From Adiantum capillus-veneris (taxonomy: Eukaryota > Streptophyta > Polypodiopsida > Polypodiales > Pteridaceae), in NCBI GenBank assembly GCA_014529385.2, contig CM043959.1:52017753-52081752 (forward strand): a stretch of DNA of 64,000 bases. The letters run 5' to 3'. The first letter of the stretch is position 1; every line of letters starts with the position of its first letter. Below, one piece after another: positions 40,230 to 51,849 of this stretch. Below the pieces are notes generated by a model. It was not told the DNA's origin and did not search any database. It saw only the letters and a list, made by a program, of their open reading frames with translations. The translations under genes and the position numbers were made by a program.

Positions 40230-42514
40230 CTACTTCCTTGGGGGTTCTTTGGACCTCAACTCGAGAGCCAAGATCGGTTCTTCGTAATCAATCAAATCTG
40301 CAACGAGGTTAGCTGCACTAGACAAAGTATTAACTAAACCATCATCCTTGTGAACAATCACATCTTTGTCATGCAAATCATCCTGCTTGTGAGTAATCAC
40401 ATCTTGATCATGCAAATAATCATACTCGTGAGAAATCACATCTTGATCATGCAAATCATCATGCTTGTCATTATTATGCAAATCATGGGTATCATGCTTT
40501 GGAGAAGACGAGACTGAGAGAGTCTCCTTCTCCTGAATCCTTTCAATCTTCGCCTGCACATTAGAAATGAGAGATGAAGAATGAACAACTTGCTCTCCGC
40601 GAATGATAAGGGGAGAGTCACTTTTGGCATTGAAAATTAACCTATTTTCCGCCCAATCAATGAGAGGGTTATGCTCACGAAACCATCGAATGCCCAAAAG
40701 CATATCACATCCTGAAAGAGGAGAGACTACAAATTTTTTACGGAAGGACACTTGTTGAATAGTAAATAGAACATCAAGGCACTCTTGCGTGATGAGAGAG
40801 TCCATACCAGGAGAGAAGCCAGACACCTCGAAAGGAGATGTCTTGCGAACCTCCAAGCGGGCTCTTTCGACAAGAGAGTCACTAATCCAATCATGCTTAC
40901 TGCCTGGGTCAAACAATATGACAATACGCTGACCATTCACATGACCATAACACTTAATGAGAGACTCATCAATGAGAGGATCATGAGAGACTTGGGTCAC
41001 ACTCGTGTTCTCATTTATTGCATTGAAAGAGGAAGTGGGTTCTGTGCGTTCTATAGATTCATTCGATTCAAGCTTAAGACATGTTCTTTTTATGTGACCC
41101 TTAATGTGACAATGAAAACAACGACCTTCCTTAGAATAAGTGCTTTGCTCTTCCGATGTGATGTATCCACCTAAAATTCCTTGTTCTACCTTTTCATCGG
41201 GAGTGAGCTTAGGTTTAGCAATTGTGTTAGCTTTACCCTTTCATTTTGAGAGTTCTTTTCTGAGAGACTATTGGAAGATTGGTTAGAAGAGTTACCGTTT
41301 TGAGAAATCTGAGTGGTACTTGGAGAAGTCTTGTTTTCCTTGGGCTTTCCCTTGTTATCCTTCATCTCCTGTGCGAGAGCAATCGCTACCGCCTTGTTGA
41401 GATCGATTGGATCGAGCACCTCGACATCATACTTGATATAATCGTCCAATCCATAAAGGAATGCCTCTTTGCGCTCCGCATCCAAATTGCGTAATTGAGT
41501 GCCGAGCTGCAAAACACGATTAGAGAAACACATAACTGGCATACCATTTTGCTTGAGACCGCACCAATCGTCCTTCATTCGTGCGAGGTACTAGGGTGGC
41601 ATAAACCGCGCCTTGAGCTTGTCTTGGAAGTCGGCCCAATTGAAAGAAAGAGGCTCGCCATCCTCGGCTTCCTCTAGGTGCGCGGTCAACTGTGTCTCTT
41701 GCCATGCGTGGTACCAATTAATGGCATCACCGGCAAGGTACATAGCTGTCGTCAAAACCTTGCTATTGCCTATCTTCTTAGTTGTCACAAATAAGCATTA
41801 AATTGATGCAACCAAGAATAAATAACTGTAGCATCCATCTTACCATCACACTGATCTTCTCTGTGACGGGGTTGTTGGAGTCCGAATCTCGGCTTGCGCC
41901 ACTGATGAACTACCAACATCTTTGTCGGGCGCGAGTCTCGAGGTGAGAGCCTGTCAGACCAACTCTTGCATGCGTAGGTCTCTCTGCACCTCGCGTCTGT
42001 CTTCGGCTTCCAAGTGCGCTTGCTCAATAGCCGCCTTTCTTTGTGCTTTTCTTTCTTTTCGTTCATCGCGCTCGCGTTCCAAGGCAACGCGAGTCGCTTC
42101 TTGTCGTGCCATCATGTCTATCATTGATTTCACGAAAGCCTCCATAGGATTTGGTGCAAACCATGGCATAGATGGGGAAGGGGGAGGGTCAGAAAAACTT
42201 CCTGGTGGAGAAAACTCTTCTTCGCCACTCCCATGCTCACCAACTCCATGCGAAGTATCCATTCCGCATCGAGTGATGACCATACACTTGAAGTCTTGGG
42301 TTCTTAAGTTCACGAGGAACTTGGGTTCTTGTGGGTCTTGGGTTCTTGAGGGTCTTGAGGTTCTTGGGGGTCTTGAGGGTCTTGGGTTCTTGAGGTTCTT
42401 CTTTCGCTTGCAATCTGTGTTAGAGAAGGATCTTCTCTTCACCCGAGTTCTGCTCTTTTCCATGGGCACACCCCTTGGCGGCCTTGCGCTCACACCAAGG
42501 TTGCTTTTTCCCAT
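40230..42514 (-). pseudogene. Gag and retropepsin region (fossil)
   Basis: Minus-strand fossil coding region, broken at several points. Visible parts in order: a Lys/Arg-rich gag start (GKSNLGVSARPPRG), a gag core (MYLAGDAINWYHAW), a CCHC knuckle near 41080-41130, and a retropepsin-like stretch (IVILFDPGSKHDWIS, CDMLLGIRWFREHNPLIDW). It ends in a His/Asp-rich repeated tail (about 40340-40500). Confidence 0.75.
40340..40500 (-). repeat. His/Asp-rich short repeat array
   Basis: Repeats of about 36 bp built on ATCATGCTTGT, ATGCAAATCATC and GAAATCACATCTTGATC, read on the minus strand as DDLHDQDVISH-type units. Related arrays lie at 51850-52060 and 63515-63645. Confidence 0.8.
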
Positions 42515-43467
42515 CTCACGTCGATTGGCCGTCCGCTAAGTGCACGATCCGCTCTCAATGAGTGAAAAGAGGTACCTTCACCGAAGGCCCTTCTCTCGAT
42601 GGTGAGAGAAGTCTTTTCTATTGATTGCACAAAACTCTACAATGCTTTGGACTTGCCGACGATGTCCACGACGATGAGGACGACGACGAGACGAGCTGAA
42701 GTCTGAAAATTCTAAGGGCTGAAATCTGCAAATCTTTATCTGCTGAATTCTGACTCTATGTTGGTGACAATGTCGATGACGACGGTAGGATGTCGACGCA
42801 CTGAAAACACAGATGCTGAAATCTGCGTTTTCCGGGCTGAATCTGCAAACTTCGCGGGATCTGACTGTGCGGCGAGGATCTGCTGCGGGAAGGTGAGATC
42901 TACGAGGTTTGGGGGTTCTACTGCGAAAACTGACTGCTGAAAACTGGAAACGCTGAGTCTAGGGCTGATTCTGTCGTGAAGATCTACAAAAACGCTGAGG
43001 TTGATCTGCAAAACCAAAAACGCTAGGGGCTGAAATCTGTCTTTGTTGAGGAAACTCCTAACACTAAGGCTGATCTGCTATCGCTGGGGAATCTGATATT
43101 GCTAGGGCTGATCTGCTGTGTCTTGTGGTCCCCGAGGCTGATCTGCCATGCAAAAACGCCAAGGCTGATCTGTGGTTGCAAAACGCTAGGTCCTTGCTGC
43201 TGTGTTGTAGAAACGCTAGGCCTGCTGGGGTCTTGCTGAGAAGGTGCCTGTTGAACCGAAGTTCCTACTGCCTCTTCTGCCAGAAAGTGCTAGCGCTAGG
43301 TTTCTTTATGTACTTCACTTGCTAATTTGCCCTACCTAGTTCTTAACAAAAGTCACTTAAAAATAATAAGTGAAAAATGTCAAAAATAGGGAAAATAGAT
43401 CTATGCACTGTAAAAATGCTCCTAATGGGTTCTGATGGAAATCTGTTGTGTGCAACCAGAGGATATG

Positions 43468-45599
43468 TGTCACAAACGGGAGCGCATAACAATAAAATAC
43501 ATTCGGATAAATAGGATTTATCACTTATTACTGAAGCCAAAGGATATAGAGAGAAATAAATAGAGAGGGAGATAGAGAGTGAAAAGATCGACACAGTACT
43601 CGGGACCAGAAGATAGGCTGGTCCCCCCCCCCCGTAATAGTATCTTTATTACTGAGGAGAAGTCTATACAAGCACTTGAACCGAACGAATTACCACGTTC
43701 GTTCTAGAATAAGACTTGATGGTTCCCAAAAGCCTCAGCTTCCGATTCCTAGGGCAAAACCCTATTCCAAGGAACTTCCATTCCTTATTCCAAATCCTTG
43801 AGAACCAAGGTTCTCGCCTCTGGATCTCACCTTCCAGACTCGGGGCATGAATCCCTGCAGCTCTTTTCTAACTCTGTTTCCAGAGTCCTCTTCCTGCAGA
43901 TTAACTCCGCTTTCCTCGACACGAAGTCCTTCCAAGGAACTTCCATTCCTTATTCCAAATCCTTGAGAACCAAGGTTCTCGCCTCTGGATCTCACCTTCC
44001 AGACTCAGGGCATGAATCCCTGCAACTCTTTTCTAACTCTGTTTCCAGAGTCCTCTTCCTGCAGATTAACTCCGCTTTCCTGGACACGAAGTCCTTCCCT
44101 TGGGAATTCCAACTTCCGGATCACATCTCGAGAGTCTACCTCTCTTCGATCCGTGGATCTGCTTCCCAAACTTGGGTACTCAACCCTTGGGCTGATCTGG
44201 CTCTAGTTCCTCAGAGCGCTTTTCTCCTACAGAGGCTCATGCCTTCCTCTGCTCCTACTCCCTCACTAAGAGGCAGTACGCCTACAAACAAACACTCAGA
44301 GTTCATAACATGAAAATCGTTACCTTCAAAGTCTCGACGCTAGAAACACAACTCCGTTCTCGAAAAGCAATTCCCCGGAAGAGATCTCTCCATAGAAAAT
44401 CCTCTCTTCCAATCCTACACACAAAAGAGGTGTGTTCTCGGGTTCCTTCTCGTAAATCAGCCCTGTCTACGACGTTTATGGGCTGAAAACAGAGAAAAAC
44501 AACAACTTGTCGCGATGGAAACACGCTTCGTAGGCACTTCTTCGCGAGGGAACTTCTTCGTAGGCACTGCGACATCTAGTACACTTGGGGCAGCCATGGG
44601 CATCCCTGGCAACGTCTTCTTTACGGCTGAAATCTGCAGCAGCATCTCCTCCTTGCAAAGATAGGTCCTCCTCTCTCTGTAAGGGCATGTGATGCTTTTA
44701 TAGCTCCTAGCCACGGGCACGAATAGCTGCTCGCATAGAGATCGTGGCCGGTTTTTTTTTTTCGCTGCTCTGCCAGAAAAAAAGAGAGAGAAAACGCTGG
44801 CTGATCTGTTGCCTTATTTATCAGATGGCTGCCCACTTATTAAGTGGGCGGTCGGTCACCTTCAAAAATGATCTGAATCTGTCCAAAAACTCAATAAAAC
44901 CTTATAAGTTAAAAACAATGCTTTCACAGCACTTCCCAGGCGTCCCTGGATGCAATCACATGCACAGTTGCAATGCAGACATAGACTTCCTCGCGAGAAA
45001 GCATCTGCTTTCCCGAAAGGCAATCCCGCTTTCTCAAAAAGCATCTGTTTTTCCTCAAAGTTTCCTCTGAACCCATCTTCATTCAAGTGCTTGCTTTTTC
45101 CTTGTGCACAATTCTAACACAGTTCGGAATTTCCTCCCGACTATGGATATTCCCTTTCCGATGCACCCGTCACCCACCTTGTGACGCATCAGGAATACCC
45201 ATCACCTAGTCCTTTCCTACTGAACTTACGATACAATCTCCTTCACGATGCTCTATGTCACCCATCCTATGACGCATCAGAGATGTCCGTTCCCGGATGG
45301 TCGGATACTTCTTTCCGATGGTCCCTGTCACCCATCCGATGTGACACATCAGAAGTACCCGTTCCTGGTGGCCTTACAGATATTCCCGTTCTCAGTGTTC
45401 CCGTCATTACTTTAAATGACGCACTAGGAATACTCTGTACTCGGATGTCTACAGTGAGAAAAGCCCTCTCACTTAAAATTCCAATAATTCATTTAGAATT
45501 ATTTTTCCTCGGTGTTCCAAGGGAGAGAACCCTCTCACTTATAAATCCAATAATTCATTTAGAATTATTTTTCTATAAGATAAAGCCAATTTAGCAACA
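43468..45599 (-). mobile_element. Solo LTR of a copia family, 2.1 kb
   Basis: Starts TGTCACAAACGGGAGCGC, ends TTTAGCAACA, and is flanked by ATATG (43463-43467 and 45600-45604). Its reverse complement shares long blocks with the 3' LTR of the copia element at 60275-61779 (CTTCTGGTCCC-AGTACTGTGT and the end GTTATGCGC-TCCGTTTGTGACA). No coding interior is present, so it is most simply a solo LTR left by LTR-LTR recombination. A C12-13 run lies at 43624-43636. Confidence 0.8.
43769..44098. repeat. 165-bp tandem duplication inside the solo LTR
   Basis: AAGGAACTTCCATTCCTTAT begins each copy at 43769 and 43934. The copies are almost identical (CTCGGGGC versus CTCAGGGC is one visible difference). 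Confidence 0.9.
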
Positions 45600-45785
45600 A
45601 TATGCATCTAAATTAAGTGTCTGGACATGCACGGTCGGCGAAAACAGACTCACAAAAGTGCCAGAACACTTCCTATTCTAAACTAACTTGACTGAACTGA
45701 CCCCGGTCATGCTGTAGCTTGTCCACGGACACATAGGGTTGGATGTGTCACGTGACAAGGTTTCCACCATTTTGTGGACTCGGCT

Positions 45786-46266
45786 CTTGCTCCTACAATA
45801 ATGCTTTTGCTTGGTAGCCATCTCGGTTCTCAGCAGCCTTATGAGAAGGGGTGTTGCAAATGCTCCTCGAGTGCCCGGCTATAACCAAGTATGTCGTCGC
45901 GCAACACGACAACCCACTTTCCTAGATACGCACGTAAGAGGCCATTCATCATCCGTTGGAAAGTTGCAGGAGCGCTAGCCAATCCAAAAGGTAAGACCAA
46001 AAAATAGTAATGCCGCATACAAAATACGTTTTTCAAGATGTCACATGAGTATATCTGTATTTGATGGTAGCAGGAGTGAAGATCAATCTTGGTGAGATAT
46101 CGCGCACCCGAGGGTCGATCCATGAGGTCATCCATCCTGGGCAATGAATATCGTCTGGCAAGGTAAGCTCGAGCACCCTAGCTATCTTGTCGTCGTCTTT
46201 CGAACAAACCCATAAGGCTGCCAAGAACCGAGATGGCTACCAAGCGAAAGCATTATCATAGGAGCA
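45786..46266. repeat. Inverted repeat, about 60-bp arms
   Basis: The arm at 45786-45845 (core GCTTGGTAGCCATCTCGGTT) is repeated in reverse complement at 46204-46266 (core AACCGAGATGGCTACCAAGC) with few mismatches. The arms bracket the minus-strand RT block of the outer gypsy fossil. Confidence 0.8.
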
Positions 46267-46955
46267 AAAGCAAATTTTTTCACATGGAGTTTTTGTACAG
46301 CATCTCCGCCATGTCTTCTCGGTTGATGGCATCGGCAATGCCTCTGCAAAGGTACGAGTGGTCCTACAATGGCCTATTTTAGAAACACATGGCAAGTGAA
46401 ATCTTTCCTAGGTTTCACCCAATTTTTCCGAAAATTCCTCAAAGACTATGCCAATATTGTTGAGCCCTTTACGCGTTTGCCAAAGGGAGTTAAAAGCAAG
46501 AACCATAGTGTTAGTCCATCTATCACATGGACCATTGAGCTCGATCAAGGTTTTCAAACATTAAAGCAACTCGTTACATCTGCATTGATCAAGGTGGAAA
46601 GGTACGTAGTGTACGGCATGTTTTAGGTACGTACGGAACATACTACCATACTGAACCACCTTTCAGGTACGTAATAGGTACGTACCATTTGTAAAAGACC
46701 CATGTTTTAGTGAAATACCCATAGACTCATAAACAAATTTACATTACAAATTACAATGCTAAAAATGAACATATTGATAATTGGACATAAAAATCAAATG
46801 CCTCAAGCCTCAGTGATGAATCATAAAACCAAGTTCAACTACAAGCATATTGTCTCTAGCGCCAGCCAGAAGCCGGCACTGTAAATGCCATACAAACTAA
46901 AACAAAACAATGAAACACAGGTACAAACTCGACTACAAGCATAATGTCTGTGGCA

Positions 46956-47520
46956 TCAGCCACAACCAAACACTGCATATGCCATACAAACTGAATCAAA
47001 ATAATGAAACACAATAAAAGTCTGCTGCTCTAAAAAGCATGCACATAGGCTATTAGGCAGCATGCTTATAGCCTCAAAGTCTGTGTCATATGCCGAAGAT
47101 AAATCGTCGGAAGAGAGCATGCTCCCATCATCAAGGACATTGCCCTCTTCATCAAACTCTGGCTCAGCAACAGCGGCATCTTGAACAAGCACCTTTGCAC
47201 TGCTAGCCTCCTCAGAGAAATCAACAATCTCGGTGTGAATGAGCTGGACAGCTTCATTTACTCGCGTGCAAGGAGTGAACAAGAAGCTTCCCCCTGCGAA
47301 TACTCTCTCGTCTCACAGTGTCTAGATCAGGAAGCGTCGGGCGTAGAGGAATGCTGAGAGCTTGTGCACATGATCTAGTCACACCACAATCCACACTCTC
47401 AAGCTCTCTATGCAGCTCCCTCCTGCTCGTCTCTAATCTGTCCGTCCATCTCCTCTGGAGCAGACTCATCTACCATCTTGAGTTGTGTCACATCCACCTG
47501 TTGAAGAGTAAAATAATTGG
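46956..47520 (-). pseudogene. hAT transposase, acidic C-terminal exons
   Basis: Two stretches: 47254-47510 (VDVTQLKMVDESAPEEMDGQ and a Arg/Glu-rich run) and 46956-47282 (VNEAVQLIHTEIVDFSEEAS, then EPEFDEEGNVLDDGSM). They follow the dimerisation exon in order and could be the C-terminal tail. Assignment is by position only, and stops are present. Confidence 0.45.
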
Positions 47521-47581
47521 TAGTGAACAAAAAAGTTATATTATGTGTTTATGCCAGCAGCCATACGCCAAAATCATTTAC

Positions 47582-47742
47582 CTGTTTGGGTTGCCCCAAA
47601 GATTGGTAACTCCGCACGAGCCTCATGTTAGCTCTATAAACACCAACTTCTCCAACTGACAAGTGCTAAGGCGACTTCGAATCTTCGTGTGAATGAGAGA
47701 GTAAGAGCTCCAATTGCGCTCACATGCTCCAGCCGAGCAATC
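47582..47742 (-). pseudogene. hAT transposase, C-terminal dimerisation exon
   Basis: After an acceptor ending GCACAG it reads DCSAGACERNWSSYSLIHTK and IRSRLSTCQLEKLV, the signature of the Dimer_Tnp_hAT domain (ERNWS-x-HTK-RNRL). It closes with a text like RLVRSYQSLGQPKQ in the adjoining frame and a donor GTAAAT. One frameshift lies at about 47640. Confidence 0.8.
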
Positions 47743-47827
47743 CTGTGCGCGGAATTAAGTGGGTGGAATTTATGGTTGCATTATACTATAAAAAGATGAA
47801 AAAGTAAAGTGTTAAATGGATTCTTAC

Positions 47828-48212
47828 CTGAGAAAGAACACGAAGAGCCTTGCGTGAGAGATTAAGAAGACCAACTCTCCCATAATAGTGGCACCACGTC
47901 ACAGGAAACTTTGTGGCTTCCTTCCTCAAGGCTACTGCCCTCGTAAAAGAAGGCGTCGATGCCGTTCATGTAGTTGGTGAACTCCCTGCCTATCTAAAGC
48001 TGATCATCCTCTGAAAACATGAGCCCAACCTACTCAAATTGTTTTGTGCTAAGGAAGGTATCACTCCATAGCTCTGGCGACCTGGAGAGAGGATGAAGCA
48101 TGGCGGCCATCGCATGGATGGGACGGCTCATGAAAGTCCATCCTCTCTCCACACACTCCAATATCGGCTGAAAATTGAGTTGAGCATAGCAATTAGAGTC
48201 CATAGTGTACAA
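47828..48212 (-). pseudogene. hAT transposase, exon before the dimerisation region
   Basis: Reads LNFQPILECVERGWTFMSR, PIHAMAAMLHPLSRSPELW, then after a stop REFTNYMNGIDAFFYEGSS and PLLWESWSS-like text. In hAT proteins this is the AMAAMLHPLYRSPELW segment followed by the block ending in TWWHYYG. The exon closes at a consensus donor (CAG, GTAAGAA at 47828/47827). A stop (near 48030) and a frameshift near 47900 are present. Confidence 0.7.
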
Positions 48213-48300
48213 TCAATCATTGATAGATAGTATCATAGTAGTACATAGAGGGGGAACCTCTTACCAATTAGCAGTCAACAAGGAGCATTTGGAGATATGG

Positions 48301-49100
48301 TTTTTCATATGCAAAAACAAATGAAAGACTAGACCCAAGGTCGATCCCTCCATATCCGCAAGTCGAAGGAGGACGTACACAGGCTAAAGTGCCGCTGAAA
48401 GAGCATGCACCTCCTGCTAAAAACTGTCACAAGACGGGTGCCACGTGCCAATAGAAAAGAACAGACTGGACAAACTTTTAGCACTTCAATAACAACTGAA
48501 CTGAAAGAGAGAGAGACGTCACGCGACACGGAGTGGCGGAGTTCCACCCCAGAGAGTATTGGTCCCAAACCTTGGCGCCCCTTTCAATATTTCTTTATAT
48601 TGCATCAACACGGTACAAGCCGGTACTCCACGCTCGACACCTTCTCCAGGAAGCATGCCAAAGAATGAGCCCATGGCCTCATATTTAAAGGCCCTAGGCC
48701 CAAAAGCAATTTACATGAAAAGCCTTGAAACTCAAAAGCATTTGGTCCAAAAAGTACTAGCACCAAAATTTGCCAACGTGTTTTGCGGAAATCCATACAA
48801 CTGCCATGTCCGCACTGCCAGCGTGTTTTGCGGAAATCTACCACGTCAACACTGTCAGCGAAAAATCCGGGTTGTCCATACAACTCCCACGTCATCAGTT
48901 TCTGCGCAAGTCTTTTGTGTGTGTGCGAGGGTCCAGCTTTATTTAATTCCTTTGTCACTTGGGTCCCATCGGACGGGGTCCCATAAGTTGGTAGGACTTC
49001 TTCTATTGTTGCTCGTTCTTCTTAGCGTTCAGGCCCTTTGGCCGGGACCTGCAAGTCGGCTCCGTTCTTCAGTGACTTGACACGTCAACAGTTTGTGACA
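48301..49100 (-). repeat. LTR end of a further minus-strand LTR element (fossil)
   Basis: The right end reads, on the minus strand, TGTCACAAACTGTTGACGTG, directly preceded by the polypurine run AAGAAGGGGGGA (49101-49112). This is the usual PPT-LTR junction. The left boundary is not determined. A 45-bp tandem repeat (CGTGTTTTGCGGAAATC at 48777 and 48822) lies inside. Confidence 0.5.
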
Positions 49101-49797
49101 TCCCCCCTTCTTGAAAGAAAGTAATCGTCCACAATTACAACATATCTGCAAAACAACTCAAGTTAGCACAAAAATTTCCGAGGGTCATTTCGAGGGACAA
49201 TCAGTTTGCTCTTTTTTTTTTTTGAGGAGTTGACTTCTCCTCTTCGCTCTTTTGATCAAGGAGTTGGCTTCTCCTTGCGTCCAGATCAGAACTCTTGATA
49301 TTCCGGCGTAGTAAAATTAGCCATCACACCCAGACCGCGTTGATCTTCCACAGGTGTCTTGATGCACTAAAATTACATACCCAGGCAATCTCATCCAATT
49401 AGGAATATTCAGTGGTTGGCACATCACAATGGAACACATGCTCTCATATGCATGTTACAAGACATAGAAACATAAAGTCGTCGATGAACACTCCTCCCGA
49501 ATAATATAAGAAGGTCCGGGCCAGGAGATATTCAACGTCTCCCTCATCACTCCTCCCGCATAACCTAAAAAGGTCCGGGCTGGGAGTTCTAGAGGCCTTT
49601 TACAACCAAACACCCCCAGACCGCAGCTTGCGTTGTTTGGAGGTGTTGAGAGTAACCGCTGCTTAGACTTCTTAATACTCCTCCCGCGTAACCATCCAGG
49701 TCTGGGCCGGGAGTAACAACAACAATATTTTCAAGCATACAACCAAACGCTCCCCAGACATCCCGTCTACGTCGTTCGGAGGTTTTCTGTTAGGTGC
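49101..49797 (-). mobile_element. Interior fragment of that LTR element (fossil), with hairpin array
   Basis: Non-coding interior next to the PPT. It contains three CTCCTCCCG...CGGG-GGGAG units and two or three CCAAAC-C-CCCAGAC...GGAGGT units (see next entry). It ends where the 49798 LTR begins. Confidence 0.5.
49490..49797. repeat. Array of alternating hairpin-like motifs
   Basis: Motif A (CTCCTCCCG, a 12-15 base loop, GGTC-GGGC-GGGAG) occurs at about 49493, 49548 and 49677. Motif B (ACCAAAC-C-CCCAGAC...GT-GTT-GGAGGT) occurs at about 49604 and 49741, with a weaker start near 49327. Each can fold on itself through CCCG/CGGG and CTCC/GGAG, or CCAAAC-CC/GG-GTTTGG pairing. Confidence 0.6.
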
Positions 49798-50935
49798 AGC
49801 GGAATGATTGTTTGCGCTTTGCTCAAGATGAGTGCTTCGAACTGTGCTCAAGGTTCCTTTTAGTTCTTATGGAAGGGAGAGCCTGCCGTTCTTAATGGAA
49901 AGTGCTATGATCACGAACAACATGAATGGACACTGTGAGAGATAGAGAGAGGAGAGAGATACAACACCAGAGACGTTGTAAAACCCTCCTCCGAAGGTCC
50001 CACTCTCGTCGGCGAGAGTGGTCTACTTATTGATTGCACAAAGTGGTACAATGCGGATGCAATGGACTGATGCAACTTGGAACTATGCCGATGACGACGA
50101 CGGTGATGACGACGACGACTTTAGGGCTGAAATCTGTGGTCTTCTATCTGCTGAATTTTGGGGCTGTTTCGGTGGCTGAAAATCTCTGTTTTGGCTCTGT
50201 TTTTATAGGCTGAAAATGAGGTTCTTCTGCAACCATCTAGGGCTGAATCTGCTGCTAATCCTGCATGCTGAAGACGCTGAGTCTTCTGCTGCAAAAGGGC
50301 TGAAAACCAAAAACGCTGGGCTGCCTGCTGTCGCTAGCAAAAACGCTAGGCTGTTCTGGGTCTGCTGCTGGCGATCATGGCTCAAAACGCCAAGGCAGTG
50401 GAGTCTTGGCGATGTCAACTGAAAACTCTAGGCTGAGTATCTATGGCGATGAAGCCAATCTCGAAAACGCCAGGGGTGGAAGGTGTCTGAGGATGTCCAA
50501 AAATGCTAGGCTATGAAGAGCTTGGCGATTGAAGGTTCTTGCTGAGAAGAATGCCTGTTGAGCATGTGCTCCTGCTGCCTCTTCTGCCAAATAGTGCTAA
50601 CTTGGGTTTGCTTATATATTAACTTAGCAAAATTGCCCTACCTACTTTTATTGGAAAGTCACTTAAAATTAAAAAGTGAAAAATACCAAAAATAGGCTAA
50701 ATGCACTGGACAATTCCCCTGACTGAATCTGATGGATCCTGAAGGGAATACTGATGATCATGCTGTGTGCAACCAGAGAATATGCATCTACACTAAGTGA
50801 TTGGGCATGCACGGTCTTCGAATAGACTCACAAAAGTGCCAGATCACTGCTAAATCTAGACTGACTGGACTGATTGAACCCTGATCATGTTGTAGCTTGT
50901 CCACGGACACATAGGGTTGGATGTGTCACGTGACA
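49798..50935 (-). repeat. LTR (3' LTR) of the 49798 element
   Basis: 1138 bp. Shares with 38155-39562 and 61794-63000 the ends, the AAACCCTCCTCCGAAGG block and the GTCCACGGACACAT block. Confidence 0.85.
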
Positions 50936-51849
50936 TCCCCTCCTTTTCAAAGTGAGGTACTGGTACCGAATGTATGGCGCTGAGGGAGATCGCCAACAGC
51001 GTCCGGAATCCTGGAAGGGACTCTTCGCCGGCCCACTCTGATGTGTGGGGCGTGCGGTACTTGAACTTCATAAAGGTCTGCAACGATTGCTTCTTTGGGC
51101 CGCGCCGAAAGCGACACAGTCTTCTGTGGCTCCTTCAATGCTTCAACTTCGTCGAGAGTCATGCTTCTTTCTTCTTCAAGAATCTCCAGGGCTGAAAATT
51201 CCTGAAACCATTTCCAACACAAAACCATAAACATACCTATTCCACGTAAAGTGAAGGGAAAAAATCTTGTCTTCTCTAAAGACTGTGTATGCAATGTACA
51301 TGAACATAGAGACGGAGTGACAACCCGTTCATCAAACACACGCAAACAATGAGATCGAATCTTTCTCTTAGGATCTAGAGCAATCAACTGTGGCAAAACA
51401 CAATGGACATGCCCACGCTTGGTGCTCATACTTTCATGTGCTCATTCGGAAATTGTATCATGCCAAGGAAGAGACATGGAATGTGACTTCCTTACATACA
51501 TACTTTTCAGCTTTTCATGAAAAATCCGCATACATTTGTGCTCATCCATGAGAGAAACGTGTTCAACATACAATGTCATGCCTAGGAAAAGGGATCACAT
51601 AAAGACGTTGACTAAAATACAGGAAACGATCACAACTGAAACACTCGAACAATGCGTGCGTATCAATCATGCGAACACATAATACTTCCTGTGAGGGTTC
51701 TTTGGACCTAGGCTCGAGAGCCAAGATCGGTTCTTCCTGAGGGGGTTCTTTTAGACCTAGGCTCGAGAGCCAAGATCGATCCTTCATGATTGATCAAATC
51801 TGCAACGAGGTTAGCTTCGCTAGAAAAAGCATCAACTAACTCATCATCC

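Larger units (their letters stand above)
38155..45757 (-). mobile_element. Gypsy-like gag-protease LTR element (fossil), complete insertion
   Basis: Minus-strand LTR element flanked by the 5-bp duplication AGGTT (38150-38154 and 45758-45762). The left LTR is 38155-39562. The right LTR is partial (42572-43467 and 45605-45757) and contains a solo LTR of another family. The interior carries gag and protease but no RT or integrase, so it was probably non-autonomous. The LTRs differ by a few percent by eye over aligned parts, suggesting an insertion older than roughly a million years. It is broken, with several breaks. Relatives occur at 49798-52914 and 61794-64000. Confidence 0.8.
42572..45757 (-). 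repeat. LTR (right, 5' LTR, partial) of the 38155 element, split by a solo LTR
   Basis: 42572-43467 aligns with 38374 onwards in the left LTR. 45605-45757 aligns with the LTR end containing GTCCACGGACACAT and GTGTCACGTGACA. The solo LTR 43468-45599 and its duplicated ATATG lie between them. Confidence 0.85.
37780..46600 (+). mobile_element. Outer Ty3/gypsy remnant (fossil), split by later insertions
   Basis: On the plus strand, 37855-37900 reads like a retropepsin active-site stretch (VAVLFDNGSTHEF). RT text is found after the inserted 38155-45757 element: a block at 45839-46230 on the minus strand (KIDLHSCYHQIQIYS, LPFGLASAPATFQRMMNG). Plus-strand RT/RNase H connection text lies at 46385-46590 (VKSFLGFTQFFRKFLKDYAN, QTLKQLVTSALI). 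No LTRs are found. It is an old fossil with many breaks and has served as target for the younger element. Confidence 0.6.
46600..48300 (-). mobile_element. hAT DNA transposon remnant
   Basis: On the minus strand, transposase exons of a plant hAT element can be read from 48212 down to 47000. The left end region (46600-46690) has four copies of GGTACGTA, typical of hAT subterminal repeats. The right end, terminal inverted repeats and 8-bp duplication were not found. It lies against the outer gypsy remnant (SALIKV text ends where the GGTACGTA repeats start). Confidence 0.7.

Noticed and set aside
40340-40500. Short regularly spaced repeats that could look like a CRISPR array
   Set aside because: Units are direct neighbours without unique spacers, lie in a plant LTR-element reading frame, and recur in related elements.
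43798-44313. 171-codon frame in the solo LTR with a repeated peptide
   Set aside because: The repeat comes from the 165-bp tandem duplication (divisible by three), so the frame survives by chance. LTRs of this family have no coding role here.
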